Positions 7,969-18,333 of a stretch of DNA of 64,000 bases are shown one piece after another. The first letter of the stretch is position 1. The number at the start of each line of letters is the position of its first letter. Source of the stretch: Neodontobutis hainanensis (Eukaryota > Chordata > Actinopteri > Gobiiformes > Odontobutidae). The DNA is taken from assembly GCA_024349245.1 (NCBI GenBank), contig JALDNG010000936.1, positions 124,001 to 188,000 on the forward strand. Direction: 5' to 3'. A program made the position numbers and the translations under genes. A model generated the notes under the pieces. The model was not told the origin of the DNA. It did no database searches and worked only from the letters and a program-made list of their open reading frames with translations.

Positions 7969-10900
7969 GCCACAGAGAGACCAGAGGATTGCAGAGGTCA
8001 CAGAGAGACCAGTGGCGGTAGAGAGAGCAGAGGAGGCAGAGAAGGCAGAGAGACCAGTGGAGGCAGGGGAGACAGAGAGAGCAGAGGAGGCAGAGGCCAC
8101 AGAGAGACCAGAGGAGGCACAGGCAATAGAGAGACCAGTAGAGACAGAGAGACCAGAGGGGGCAGAGGAGGCAGAGAGACAAGAGAAGACAGAGGCCACA
8201 GAGAGACCAGAGGAGGCAGAGGCCACAGAGAATCCAGAGGAGGCAGAGGAGGCAGAGAGACCAGAGGAGGCAGACGAGACAGAGAGACGAGAGAAAGCAG
8301 GGGAGGCAGAGAGTCTAGAGGAGGCAGAGGCCATGAGAGAATCCAGAGGAGGCAGAGGCCACAGAGAGACCAGATGAGGCAGAGAGACAGAGAGACCAGA
8401 GGAGGAAGTTAAAGCAGAGGAGGCAGAGAAGGCAGAGAGACCAAAGGAGGCAGAGGCCACACGGTGACTAGAGGAGGCAGAGGAGACAAAAAGACCAGAG
8501 GAGGCAGAGGCCACAGAGAGACCAGTGGAGGCAGAGGACACAGAGAGACGAGAGGAAGCAGGGGAGGTAGAGAGACTAGAGGAGACAGAGGCCACACAAA
8601 GACCAGAGGAGACAGAGAGACCAGAGGAGGCAGAGGCCACAGAGAGACCAGAAGAGGCAGAGGCCACAGAGAGACCAGAAGAGGCAGAGAGACCAGAAAA
8701 GGCAGATGCCACAGAGAGACCAGAGGAGGCAGTGGCCACAGAGAGACCAGAGAAGGCAGAGGCCACAGAGAGACCACAAGAGGCAGAGGCCACAGAGAGA
8801 CCAATGGAGGTAGAGAGAGCAGAGGAGGCAGAGAAGGCAGAGAGACCAGTAGAGGCAGGGGAGACAGAGAGAGCAGTTTAGGCAGAGGCCACAGAGAGAC
8901 GAAAGGAAGCAGAGGAGGCAGAGAGACCAGACGAGGCAGTTAGAGGAGAGGAGGCAGAGGAGACAGAGAGACCAAAGGAGGCAGAGCCCACAGAGTGACT
9001 AGAGGAGGCAGAGGAGACAGAGAGACCAGAGGAGGCAGAGGCCACAGAGAGACCAGAGGAGGCAGAGGCAATTGAGAGACCAGTGGAGGCAGAGAGCAGA
9101 GGGAGCAGAGGAGGCAGAGAGACCAGAGAAGGCAGAGGCCACAAAACACCAGAGGAGGCAGAGAGTCCAGAGGAGGCAGAGGCCAATGAGAGGCCAGAGG
9201 AGGTAGAGGCCACAGAGAGACCAGAGGAGGCAGAGGCCACAGAAAGACCAGAGGAGGCAGAGGCCACAGAGAGACCAGAGGAGGCAGTTAGAGCAGCGGA
9301 GGCAGAGGCCACAAAGAGACCAGAGGAGGCAGAGAGTCAAGAGGAGGCAGAGGCCACAGAGTGACTAGAGGAGGCAGAGGCAAAAAAGAGAGCAGTGGAG
9401 GCAGAGAGACTAGAGGAGGCAGAGGAGGCAGAGAATCAAGAGAAGGCAGAGGCCACAGAGAGACCAGAGGAGGCAGAGGCCACAGAGAGACGAGAGGAGG
9501 CAGAGGAGATAGAGAGAGCAGAAGAGGAAGAGGCCACAGTTAGACCAGAGGGGGAAGAGGCCACCGAGAGTTCAGTTGAGGCAGAAAGACAGAGAGCCCA
9601 GAGGAGGCAGAGACGAGAGGATGCAGAGGAGGCAGAGAGACCAAAGGAGACAGAGGCCACAGAGAGACCAGAGGAGTTATAGGAATAGAGAGGCAGTTAG
9701 AGCAGCGGAGGCAGAGAGACCAGAGGAGGCAGAGGCCACAGAGAGACCAGAGGAGGCAGAGAGTCCAGAGGAGGCAGAGGCCACAGAGTGACTAGAGGAG
9801 GCATAGGAGACAAAGAGACCAGAGGAGTCAGAGGCCACAGACAGACCAGAGGAGGCAGAGGCAATAGAGAGACTAGTGGAGGCAGAGAGACTAGAGAGCC
9901 AGAGGAGGCAGAGGCCACAGAGAGACCAGAGGAGGCAGAGGCCACAGAGAGACCAGAGTAGGCAGAGGAGATATAGAGCGCAGAAGAGGCAAAGGCCACA
10001 GTTAGACCAGAGGGGAAGAGGCCACCGAGAGTTCAGAGGAGGCAGAAAGACAGAGAACCCAGAGGAGATAGAGGAATAGAGAGACAAGAGGAGGCAGAGG
10101 CCACAGAGAGACCAGAGGAAGCAGAGGTCACAGAGAGACCAGAGCAGGCAGAGAGTCCAGAGGAGTCAGAGGCCACAGAGAGACCAGAGGAGGCAGCGGA
10201 GGCAGAGAGACCAGAGGAGGCAGAGGCCAGAGAGAGACCAGAGAGGCCACAGAGAGACAAGAGGAGGCAGAGAAGGCAGAGAGACTAGAGGAGGCAGAGG
10301 CCAGAGAGACCAGAGGAGGAAGAGGCGACAGAGAGTCTAGAGGAGACAGATAAGTCAGAGAGACTAGTGGAGGTAGAGGCCAGAGAGAGAGCAGAGGAGA
10401 CAGAGGCCACAGAGAGACGAGTGGAGTCAAAGGCCACTGAGAGACCAGTGGAGGCATAGGAGACAGAGAGACCAGAGGAGGCAGAGGCCACAGAGAGACG
10501 AGAGGAGGCAGAGGACACAGACAGACCAGAGGAGGCAGAGGAGGTAGAGAGACCAGTGGAGGCAGAGGAGACAGAGAGACCAGAGGAGGCAGAGGCCACA
10601 GAGAATCCAGAGGAGGCATAGGCCACAGAGAGACCAGAGGATTGCAGAGGTCACAGAGAGACCAGTGGAGGTAGAGAGAGCAGAGGAGGCAGAGAAGGCA
10701 GAGAGACCAGTGGAGGCAGGGGAGACAGAGAAAGCAGAGGAGGCAGAGGCCACAGAGAGACGAGAGGAAGCAGAGGAGGCAGAGAGACCAGATGAGGCAG
10801 AGGCAACAGAGAGACCAGAGGAGGCACAGGCAATAGAGAGACCAGTAGAAACAGAGAGACCAGAGGGGCAGAGGAGGCAGAGAGACAAGAGAAGACAGAG

Positions 10901-12780
10901 GCCACAGAGAGACCAGAGGAGGCAGAGGCCACAGAGAGACCAGAGGAGGCAGAGGAGGAAGAGAGACCAGAGGAGGCAGACGAGACAGAGAGACGAGAGG
11001 ATGCAGGGGAGGCAGAGAGTCTAGAGGAGGCAGAGGCCATGAGAGAATCCAGAGGAGGCATAGGCTACAGAGAGACTAGAGGATTGCAGAGGTCACAGAG
11101 AGAGCAGTGGAGGTAGAGAGAGCAGAGGAGGCAGAGAAGGCAGAGAGACCAGTGGAGGCAGGGGAGAGAGAGAGCAGAGGAGGCAGAGGCCACAGAGAGA
11201 CGAGAGGAAGCAGAGGAGGCAGAGAGACCAGAGGAGGCAGAGGAGACAGAGAGACCAGAGGAGGCAGAGGCCACAGAGAGACGAGAGGAAGCAGAGGAGG
11301 AAGAGGAGGCAGAGAGACCAGAGGAGGCAGAGGCCACAAATAGATCAGAGGAGGCATACAGTCCAGAGGAGGCAGAGGCAATAGAGAGACCAGTGGAGTC
11401 AGAGAGACCAGATGGGGCATAGGAGGAGACAGACAATAGAAGGCAGAGGCCAGAGAGAGACCAGAGGAGGCAGAGGCCACAGAGAGACCAGAGGAGGCAG
11501 AGGAGGCAGAGAGACCAGAGGAGGCAGAGACCACCAAGAGTTCAGAGGAGGCAGAAAGACAGAGAGACAAGAGGAAGCAAAGGCCACAGAGAGACTAGAG
11601 GATGCAGAGAAGGCAGAGAGTCCAGAGGAGACAGAGGACACAGAGAGACCAGAGGAGGTAGAGGAAAAGAGAGACAAGAGGAGGCAGAGGCCACAGAGAG
11701 ACCAGAAGATGCAGAGGCCACAGAGAGACCAGAGGAGGCAGAGGAGGCAGAGAGACCAGAGGAGGCAGAGGCCACAGAGAGACCAGAGGAGGCAGAGGTC
11801 ACAGAGACCAGAGGCAAGGCCACAGAGACCTAAGAGGCAGAGGCCAGAGAGACCAGAGGAGGCAGAGAGGCAGAGGAGGCAGAAGGCAGAGAGACCAGAG
11901 GAGGCAGGGGAGACAGAGAGTCAGAGGAGGCAGAGGCCACAGAGAGACCAGAGGAGGCACAGGCCAATAGAGACCAGTGAGGACAGAGAGACCAGAGAGG
12001 CAGAGGAGGCAGAGAGAGGAGAGCACACAGAGAGACCAGAGGAGGCAGAGGCCACAGAGAGACCAGAGGGAGGCAGAGGGAGAGAGAGACCAGAGGAGGC
12101 AGGCAGAGACCAGAGAGCAGAGAGCAGGGAGGCAGAGAGTCAGAGGAGGCAGAGGCCAGAGAGAGACCAGAGGAGGCATAGACACCACAGACCAGAGAGG
12201 CAGAGGCCACAGAGAGACCAGTGGAGGCAGAGCAGAGAGGCAGAGGCAGAGAGACCAGAGGAGGCAGAGGAGGAGAGCAGAAGGCAGAGGCCACAGAGAC
12301 CAGAGGAGGCAGAGGAGGCAGAGAGACCAGAGAGGCAGAGAGAGACAGAGAGACAGAGGAAGCAGAGGAGGAGGACCAGAGGAGGCAGAGAGGCCAGAGA
12401 GAAGAGACCAGAGGAGGCATAGGCCACTGCAGAGGAGGCAGGAAATAGAGACCAGAGGAGGCAGAGAGCAGAGGAGGCAGAGGAGGCAGAGAGACCAGAG
12501 AGGCAGAGGCCAGAGAGAGACCAGAGGAGGCAGAGGCCACAGAGAGACCAGAGGAGGCAGAGGCAGAGAGACCAGAGGAGGCAGAGGCCACCAGAGAGCA
12601 GAGGAGCAGAAAGACAGAGGAGAGAGACCAGAGGAGGCAGAGGCCACAGAGAGATCAGAGGCCACAGAGAAGGCAGAGAGTCCAGAGGAGACAGAGAGAG
12701 ACCAGAGAGAGGAGAGAGACAGAGAGGCAGAGGCCACAGAGAGACCAGAGAGGCAGAGGCCACAGAGAGACCAGATCAGA
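7721..12780 (+). repeat. 27-bp minisatellite array, block 1
   Basis: Tandem copies of a unit close to GAGGCCACAGAGAGACC + AGAGGAGGCA (27 bp), with many variants in which GAGGAGGCA or GAGACAGAG words replace the GCCACAG part. About 187 unit lengths. Nearly all purine on the plus strand. Unit variants recur in ordered runs, for example the run with ggtagagagagcagaggagg at about 8,000, 8,807, 10,660 and 11,110, so there is higher-order structure of several hundred bp. Beyond about 11,790 single-base losses become common. Confidence 0.95.
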
Positions 12781-13250
12781 GGAAAGGCAGAGACATAGAG
12801 GAGGCAGAGATTACAGACAGATATTAAGAGGCAGAGGACAGAGAGAGAGAGGAGAGAGAAGCAGGAGAGGCCAGAGAGACCAGAGGAGGCAGAAATTTAC
12901 AGAGAATCAGAGGAGGCAGAGGCCACAGAGAGACCAGAAGATATCAGCAAGGTCTACAGAGACCAGAGAGGTATATTACTGTCAGAGTTCTTTAGGCAAA
13001 GACCAAATTTGAGTCAAAAGACAGAGATCTGATCATACATTAGGCTAGAGGAATGTTTAGAGGTCCACAGAGAGACCAGTTTAGGCAGAGTAACAGGCGA
13101 GACCAGAGGAGGTTTGGAAAGAGAGACCAGTTTTGATTGTACAGCACCACAGAGCCACAAGTTCAAAAGTTCAAGGCCAACAGAATCCACCAGATAGGCA
13201 GAGGACTAGAGAAGAGGAGGCAGGCAGCTAAGGCTAGAGTGAACTCCGGA
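12780..13250. other. Degenerate patch with non-satellite sequence inside the 27-bp array
   Basis: Satellite words become scattered and alternate with unrelated sequence, such as tattactgtcagagttcttt near 12,970 and agttcaaggccaacagaatc near 13,170. The unique parts carry no recognisable repeat or gene. It may be an old insertion, or different sequence partly overwritten by satellite words during consensus building. Confidence 0.5.
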
Positions 13251-16200
13251 GGAGGCAGAGGACACAGACAGACCAGAGGAGGCAGAGGCCACAGAGAGAC
13301 CAGGGGAGGCAGAGGAGGCAGACAGACCAGAAAAGGCAGATGCCTCAGAGAGACCAGAGTAGGCAGTGGCCAAATAGAGACCAGAGAAGGCAGAGGCCAC
13401 AGAGAGACCAGACGAGGCTGAGGCCACAGAGAGACCAGAGGAGGCAGAGAGAGAGAGAGAGACCAAAAGAGGCAGTAAGAGCAGAGGAGGCAGAGGAGGC
13501 AGAGAGACCAGAGGAGGCAGAGGCCACAGAGTGACTAGAGGAGGCAGAGGAGACAAAGAGACCCGAGGAGGCATATGCCAGAGAGAGACCAGAGGAGGCA
13601 GAGGCAATAGAGAGACCAGTGGAGGCAGAGAGACCAGAGGGGGCATAGGAGGCAGACAGACAAGAGAAGGCAGCGGCCACAGAGAGACCAGAGGAGGCAG
13701 AGGCCACAGAGAGACCAGAGGAGGCAAAGGAGTCAGAGAGAGCAGAGGAGGCAGAGGCCACAGTGAGACCAGAGGGGGCAGAGGCCACCGAGAGTTCAGA
13801 GAAGGCAGAAAGACAGAGAGACCAGAGGAGGCAGAGGCCACAGAGAGACTAGCGGAGGCAGAGGTAATAGAGAGACCAATGGAGGCAGAGAGACCAGAGG
13901 GGGCATAAGAGGCAGACAGACAGAGAGAAGGCAGCGGCCACAGAGAGAGACCAGAGGAGGCAGAGGCCACAGAGAGACCAGAGGAGGCAAAGGAGTCAGA
14001 GAGAGAGCAGAGGAGGCAGAGGCCACAGTGAGACCAGAGGAGGCAGAGGCCACCGAGAGTTCAGAGAGGAGGCAGAAAGACAGAGAGACCAGAGGAGGCA
14101 GAGAGACAGAGAGGATGCAGAGGAGGCAGAGAGAGCAGAGGAGAAGAGGCCACAGAGAGACCAGAGGAGGCAGAGGAATAGAGAGACAAAAGGAGGCAGA
14201 GACCACAGAGAGACCAGAAGAGGCAGAGGCCACAGAGAGACAGAGGAGGCAGAGGAGACAGAGAAACCAGAGGAGGCAGAGGCCACAGAGATCCAAAGAG
14301 ACATAGGCCACAGAGAGACCAGAGGAGGCAGAGGTCACAGAGAGACCAGTGGAGGTAGAGAGAGCAGAGGAGGCAGAAGGCAGAGAGACCAGTGGAGGCA
14401 GAGGAGACAGAGAGACCAGAGGAGGCAGAGGCAGAGAGGCGAGAGGAGGCAGAGGCCACCAATAGTTCAGAGGAGGAAGAAAGACAGAGAGACCAAAGGA
14501 GGCAGAGAGATTAGAGCAGAGGAGGCAGAGGAGGCAGAGAGACCAGAGGAGGCAGAGGCCAAGAGGAGGCAGAGAGACCAGAGAAGGCAGAGGACACAAA
14601 GAGACCAGAGGAGGCAGAGGCCACAGAGTGACTAGAGGAGGCAGAGGAGACAAAGAGACCAGAGGAGGCAGAGGCCACAGAGAGACGAGGAGGCAGAGGC
14701 AATAGAGAGACCAGTGGAGGCAGAGAGACCAGAGGGGACAGAGGAGACAGAGAGAAAAGAGAAGGCAGAGGCCACAGAGAGACCAGAGGAGGCAGAGGAG
14801 GCAGAGAGAACAGAAAAGGCAGATGATACAGAGAGACCAGGGGAGGCAGCGGCCACAGAGAGATCAGAGAAGGCAGAGGCCACAGTGAGACCAGAGGAGG
14901 CAAAGGCCACAGAGAGACCAGAGGAGGCAGTTAGAGCAGGGGAGGCAGAGGAGGCAGAAAGACCAGAGGAGGCAGAGGCCATAGAGTGACTATAGGAGGA
15001 AGAGGAGACAAAGAGACCAGAGGAGGCAGAGGCAAAACAGAGACCAGGCAGAGGCAATAGAGAGACCAGTGGAGGCAGAGAGACCAGAGGGGCATAAGGC
15101 AGAGAGACCAGAGAGGCAGAGGCCACACAGAGTCCAGAAAGGCAGAGGCCATAGAGAGACCAGAGGAGGCAGAGGCCAGAGAGATTAGAGGAGGCAGAGG
15201 CCACAGAGAGACCAGAGGAGGCAGAGGAGGCAGAGAGACCAGAAAGGCAGATGATACAGAGAGACCAGAGGAGGCAGCGGCCACAGAGAGACCAGAGAAG
15301 GCAGAGGCCACAGTGAGACCAGAGGAGGCAAAGGCCACAGAGAGACCAGAGGAGGCAGTTAGAGCAGGGGAGGCAGAGGAGGCAGAGGCCATAGAGTGAC
15401 TATAGGAGGAAGAGGAGACAAAGAGACCAGAGGAGGCAGAGGCAAAACAGAGACCAGGCAGAGGCAATGAGAGACCAGTGGAGGCAGAGAGACCAGAGGG
15501 GCAGAGGAGGCAGAGAGACAAGAGAAGGCAGAGGCCAGAGAGAGACCAGAGGAGGCAGAGGCCACAGTGAGAGCAGAGGGCAGAGGCCATCGAGAGTTCA
15601 GAGGAGGCAGAAAGACAGAGAGACCAGAGGAGGCAGAGAGCGAGAGGATGCAGAGGAGTCGAGACCAGAGAAGGCAGAGGCCACAAAGAGACCAGAGAAG
15701 GCATGAGGCCACAGAGAGACCAGAGGAAGCAGAGGCCACAGTGAGACCAGAGGGGCAGAGGCCATCGAGAGTTCAGAGGAGGCAGAAAGACAGAGAGACC
15801 AGAGGAGGCAGAGAGACCAGAGGAGGCAGAGGAGGCAGAGAGACCAGAGAGAGGCAGAGGCCACAAAGAGACCAGAGGAGGCAGAGGACAGAGAGACCAG
15901 AGGAGGCAAGAGGAGACCAGAGGCAGAGGAGACAGAGAGAGACCAGAGAGAGGCAGAGGAGGCAGAGAGAGGACCAGAGAGCAGAGGAGCAGAGAGACCA
16001 GAGGAGGCAGAGGCCACAGAGAGACCAGAGGAGGCAGAGAGACAGAGAGACCAGAGGAGGCAGAGGCAGAGAGACCAGAGGAGGCAGAGAGACCAGAGAG
16101 AGGCAGAGGCCACAGAGAGACCAGAGGAGGCAGAGAGGAGAGAGACCAGAGGAGGCAGAGGCCAAGAGAGACCAGAGGAGGCAGAGACAGAGAGACAGAG

Positions 16201-16518
16201 GAGGCAGAGGCCACAGAGAGACCAGAGGAGGCAGAGGCCACAGAGAGACCAGAGGAGGCAGAGAGCAGAGGGAGGCAGACAGAGACCAGAGGAGGCAGAG
16301 GCCACAGAGAGACCAGAGGAGGCAGAGGACAGAGAGATCCAGAGGAGGCAGAGGCCACAGAGAGACCAGAGGGAGGCATAGGCAGAAAGAGAACAGTGGA
16401 GGCAGAGAGAGACAGAGGAGGCAGAGGAGGCAGAGAGATCAGAGAGAGGCAGAGGAGACAGAGAGAGGAGAGGAGAGGCAGAGGCCACAGAGAGGCAGGG
16501 AGAGGAGGCAGAGGAGAT
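13250..16518 (+). repeat. 27-bp minisatellite array, block 2
   Basis: Continuation of the 27-bp purine-rich family, about 121 unit lengths. A sub-block with the marker gccatagagtgactatagga occurs at about 14,978 and again at 15,388 (410 bp apart) and recurs in block 3, showing higher-order duplication. From about 15,480 to 16,500 single-base dropouts are frequent. Confidence 0.93.
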
Positions 16519-18175
16519 CTAAAGCCAGCAACCTTTGATATGCCGTTCTGGGTGGCCCCAGGAGCCAGCGTGCAAAATTTGGAGAGGCTACGACATTGGT
16601 AAGGGGTCAAAAGGTCAACTAAAGTACGAGCTATATGCCCTGACAAGAAAGGTGTCTTTTGATCATAATTCTTTTCCTCTTTGCTCTAGAGCTCTGGATA
16701 TGTGTATCAGGGCTACTCCAGGAGCCAGGGGAAAAATTTAGGATTCCCACATGCCCATTTTGTCAATGTATTCACCCTAGTGGGGCACTGGCGGTCACTT
16801 CCCGAGGAAAATCAAGTGAAATGTGGTCTCCTGTTTTTGACACAGTATGTGGAAGCCTGTGGCAAAGTTTGGAGAGGCTACCATATTGTTAAGGGGTCGA
16901 AAGGTCAAAAAAGGGTATGCGCTAAAAGCCCAAAAGGAGAGATGTCTTTTGAGTAATCATTTTTCTTCCCTTGACTCTAGAGCCAGCCGCCTTGCCTATG
17001 TCGTTCTGGGTGGCCTGGAGCCAGCGTTTAAAGATTTGGAGAGGCTACGACATTGTTAAGGGATCAAATAATGTTCAGGGTCAATGGTCAGAACCCGTTA
17101 TAGGCTGTGTCTTTTGTAGGCTGAAACTTTTTGCCTTTGCTCTAAAGCCAGCAGCCTTTAATATGTTGTTCTGGGTGGCCCCAGGAGCCAGCGTGCAAAA
17201 TTTGGAGAGGCTACGACATTGGTAAGGGGTCAAAATGTCAACTAAGCGAGCTATAGGCCCTGACAAGATAGGTGTCTTTTGATCATAATTTTTCCCCCAT
17301 TGCTCTAGAGCTCTGCGCTTCGGATATGTGATTCAGGGCTACTCCAGGAGCCAGGGGGAAAAATTTGGGATTCCCACATGCCCATTTTGTCAATGCATTC
17401 ACCCTAGTGGGGGCACTGGCGGTCACTTCCCGAGGTCCGATCAAGAGAAATGAGGTCTTCTTTTCTCAGACACAGTATGTGGAAGCGTGTGGTTAAAATT
17501 GGAGAGGCTACCACATTGTTAAGGGGTCGAAAGGTCAAAAAGGGCATGACCTAAAGGCCCAAAAGGAGAGATGTCTTTTTAGTCATCATTTTCTTCTCTT
17601 GACTCTAGAGCGAAATGCTTTGATATGTCGTTCTGGGTGGCCCTGGAGCCAGCGTTGAAAATTTGGAGAGGCTACGACATTGTTAGAACAAATAATGTTT
17701 AGGGGTCAAGGGTCAGAAGCTGTTATAGGCTGTGTCTTTTGGAGGCTGAAACATTTTCCCTTTGCTATAAAGCCAGCAGCCTTTGATATGTTGTTCTGGG
17801 TGGCCCCAGGAGCCAGCGTGAGAAAATTTGGAGAGAGGCTACAACATTGGTAAGGAGGTCAAAAGGTCAACTAGAGACCAGAAGCTATAGGCCCTGACAA
17901 GAGAAGGTGTCTTTTGATCATCAGCTCTAGAGCCCTGCACTTAGAGGATATGTGATTCAGGGCTACTCCAGGAGCCAGGGTGATAAATTTGGGATTCCCA
18001 GATGCCCAGAGGCCAATGTATTCACCTAGTGGAGGCTGGAGGTCACTTCCGAGGTCGATCAAGTGAAATGTGGTCTCCTTTTTCTCAACCCAGAGGAGTG
18101 GAAGCGTGTGGTAAAGGAGGCAGAGGCTACCACATTGATAAGGAGGTTTAAAAGGTCAAAAAGAGCGCTAAAGGC
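16519..18175. repeat. Higher-order satellite: about 156-bp subunits in a 625-bp repeat, 2.6 copies
   Basis: The word ggagaggctac recurs at about 16,582, 16,871, 17,038, 17,206, 17,495, 17,665, 17,832 and (altered) 18,123. The spacings run 289, 167, 168, 289, 170, 167, 291, i.e. a 624-627-bp period holding four subunits, one of which is divergent and lacks the word. Each subunit shares ctagagc...ggagccag...aggtcaa landmarks. The family is unrelated in sequence to the flanking 27-bp units. The third copy is increasingly interrupted by 27-bp-family words. Short open frames in it have no protein signature. Confidence 0.85.
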
Positions 18176-18333
18176 CCAGACAGACTGTAGTTGAGCATTA
18201 GAACAGACTGTAGAAATGCAGTAGTACAGACTGTAAATGTGCAGAAGAACAGACAGTAGACAATTATTAGAACTGACTGTAGACGTGGAGTAGAACAGAC
18301 TGGCAATTTGCAGATGAATAGACTGCAGATGGA
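18176..18333 (+). repeat. Outpost of the 23-bp minisatellite family
   Basis: About seven units of the family that otherwise begins at 27,826, such as ttagaacagactgtagaaat and agtacagactgtaaatgtgc. It lies directly between the 625-bp satellite and the resumed 27-bp array with no spacer. Confidence 0.88.

Noticed and set aside
11412..12798. Plus-strand Arg/Glu-rich frames (for example 336 codons at 11,412) resembling RS- or RG-rich proteins
   Set aside because: Simple translation of the satellite in a chosen frame; frame switches at every indel and no gene context beyond exon 9.
16535..17266. Several 60-84-codon frames in the 625-bp satellite
   Set aside because: They repeat with the satellite, shift frame between copies and show no domain.
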